A stretch of 16,548 nt of DNA from Hirudo medicinalis (lineage: Eukaryota > Annelida > Clitellata > Hirudinida > Hirudinidae), in contig MPNW01001178.1 in the NCBI GenBank assembly GCA_011800805.1, forward strand, positions 11,708-28,255. Direction: 5' to 3'. Numbering within the stretch: the stretch's first letter is position 1; the number at the start of each line of letters is the position of its first letter. Shown here piece by piece: positions 16,532 to 16,548 of this stretch. The translations under genes were made by a program, and so were the position numbers. The notes below the pieces were generated by a model. The model saw nothing but the letters and a program-made list of their open reading frames with translations. It did no database searches and was not told the origin of the DNA.

Positions 16532-16548
16532 TGAATGTAATTGAATTG

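Noticed and set aside
1..16548. CRISPR array, bacterial operon or defence system
   Set aside because: No spaced repeats, Shine-Dalgarno-led ORFs or bacterial gene families; the window is intron-rich animal DNA.

Overview
This is a piece of an AT-rich, intron-rich animal genome, almost certainly an invertebrate draft assembly. The evidence is many short exons (40-544 nt) with short introns (47-480 nt, plus one near 1.1 kb), an animal-specific I-BAR gene, decayed hAT and LINE transposon remnants, tRNA-like SINE heads, long (AAT)n/(ATT)n arrays and an N-gap. I cannot name the species. Nothing indicates bacteria, and no virus was seen.

Nearly all recognisable coding sequence is on the minus strand. 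I built gene models by hand, joining open segments through GT/AG (one GC/AG) sites and requiring codon phase to match at every junction. From right to left along the minus strand: (1) a leucine-rich-repeat gene, seven visible coding exons between 13854 and 11835, 5' end not found, with a degenerate duplicate of one exon at 14789-14908; (2) a hAT transposase C-terminal remnant at 9978-10469; (3) a complete MTSS1/MIM-like I-BAR gene, 11 coding exons from 9051 to 5624, 563 codons plus stop; (4) a CpG-, CCAAT- and CRE-bearing segment at 5316-5420 that looks like a promoter, followed by GC-richer material (4465-5141) open in several frames on both strands, which I could not resolve; (5) a tentative five-exon, 104-residue secreted protein with a chitin-binding-type-2-like cysteine pattern (4137-3533); (6) a secreted protein of unknown family, ATG at 2453 and running off the left edge, with all internal introns in phase 1.

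A small plus-strand ORF (2763-2921, ATG in a CCATGG context) lies head to head with gene 6 and could share its promoter region. The right end (13.9-16.5 kb) is mostly repeats: a broken non-LTR reverse transcriptase, a tRNA-like cloverleaf remnant, an isolated pol III A/B-box pair, and opposed (AAT)n and (ATT)n tracts able to form a long hairpin. A 25-bp AT satellite sits at 13356-13471 in an LRR-gene intron. The N at 588 is flanked by an exact 65-bp direct repeat, most simply an unmerged assembly overlap.

The genes do not form a pathway. The strongest content is the complete MTSS1-like gene (membrane curvature), which has no WH2 motif in this model and appears to use a GC-AG intron. No new multi-gene system is evident.
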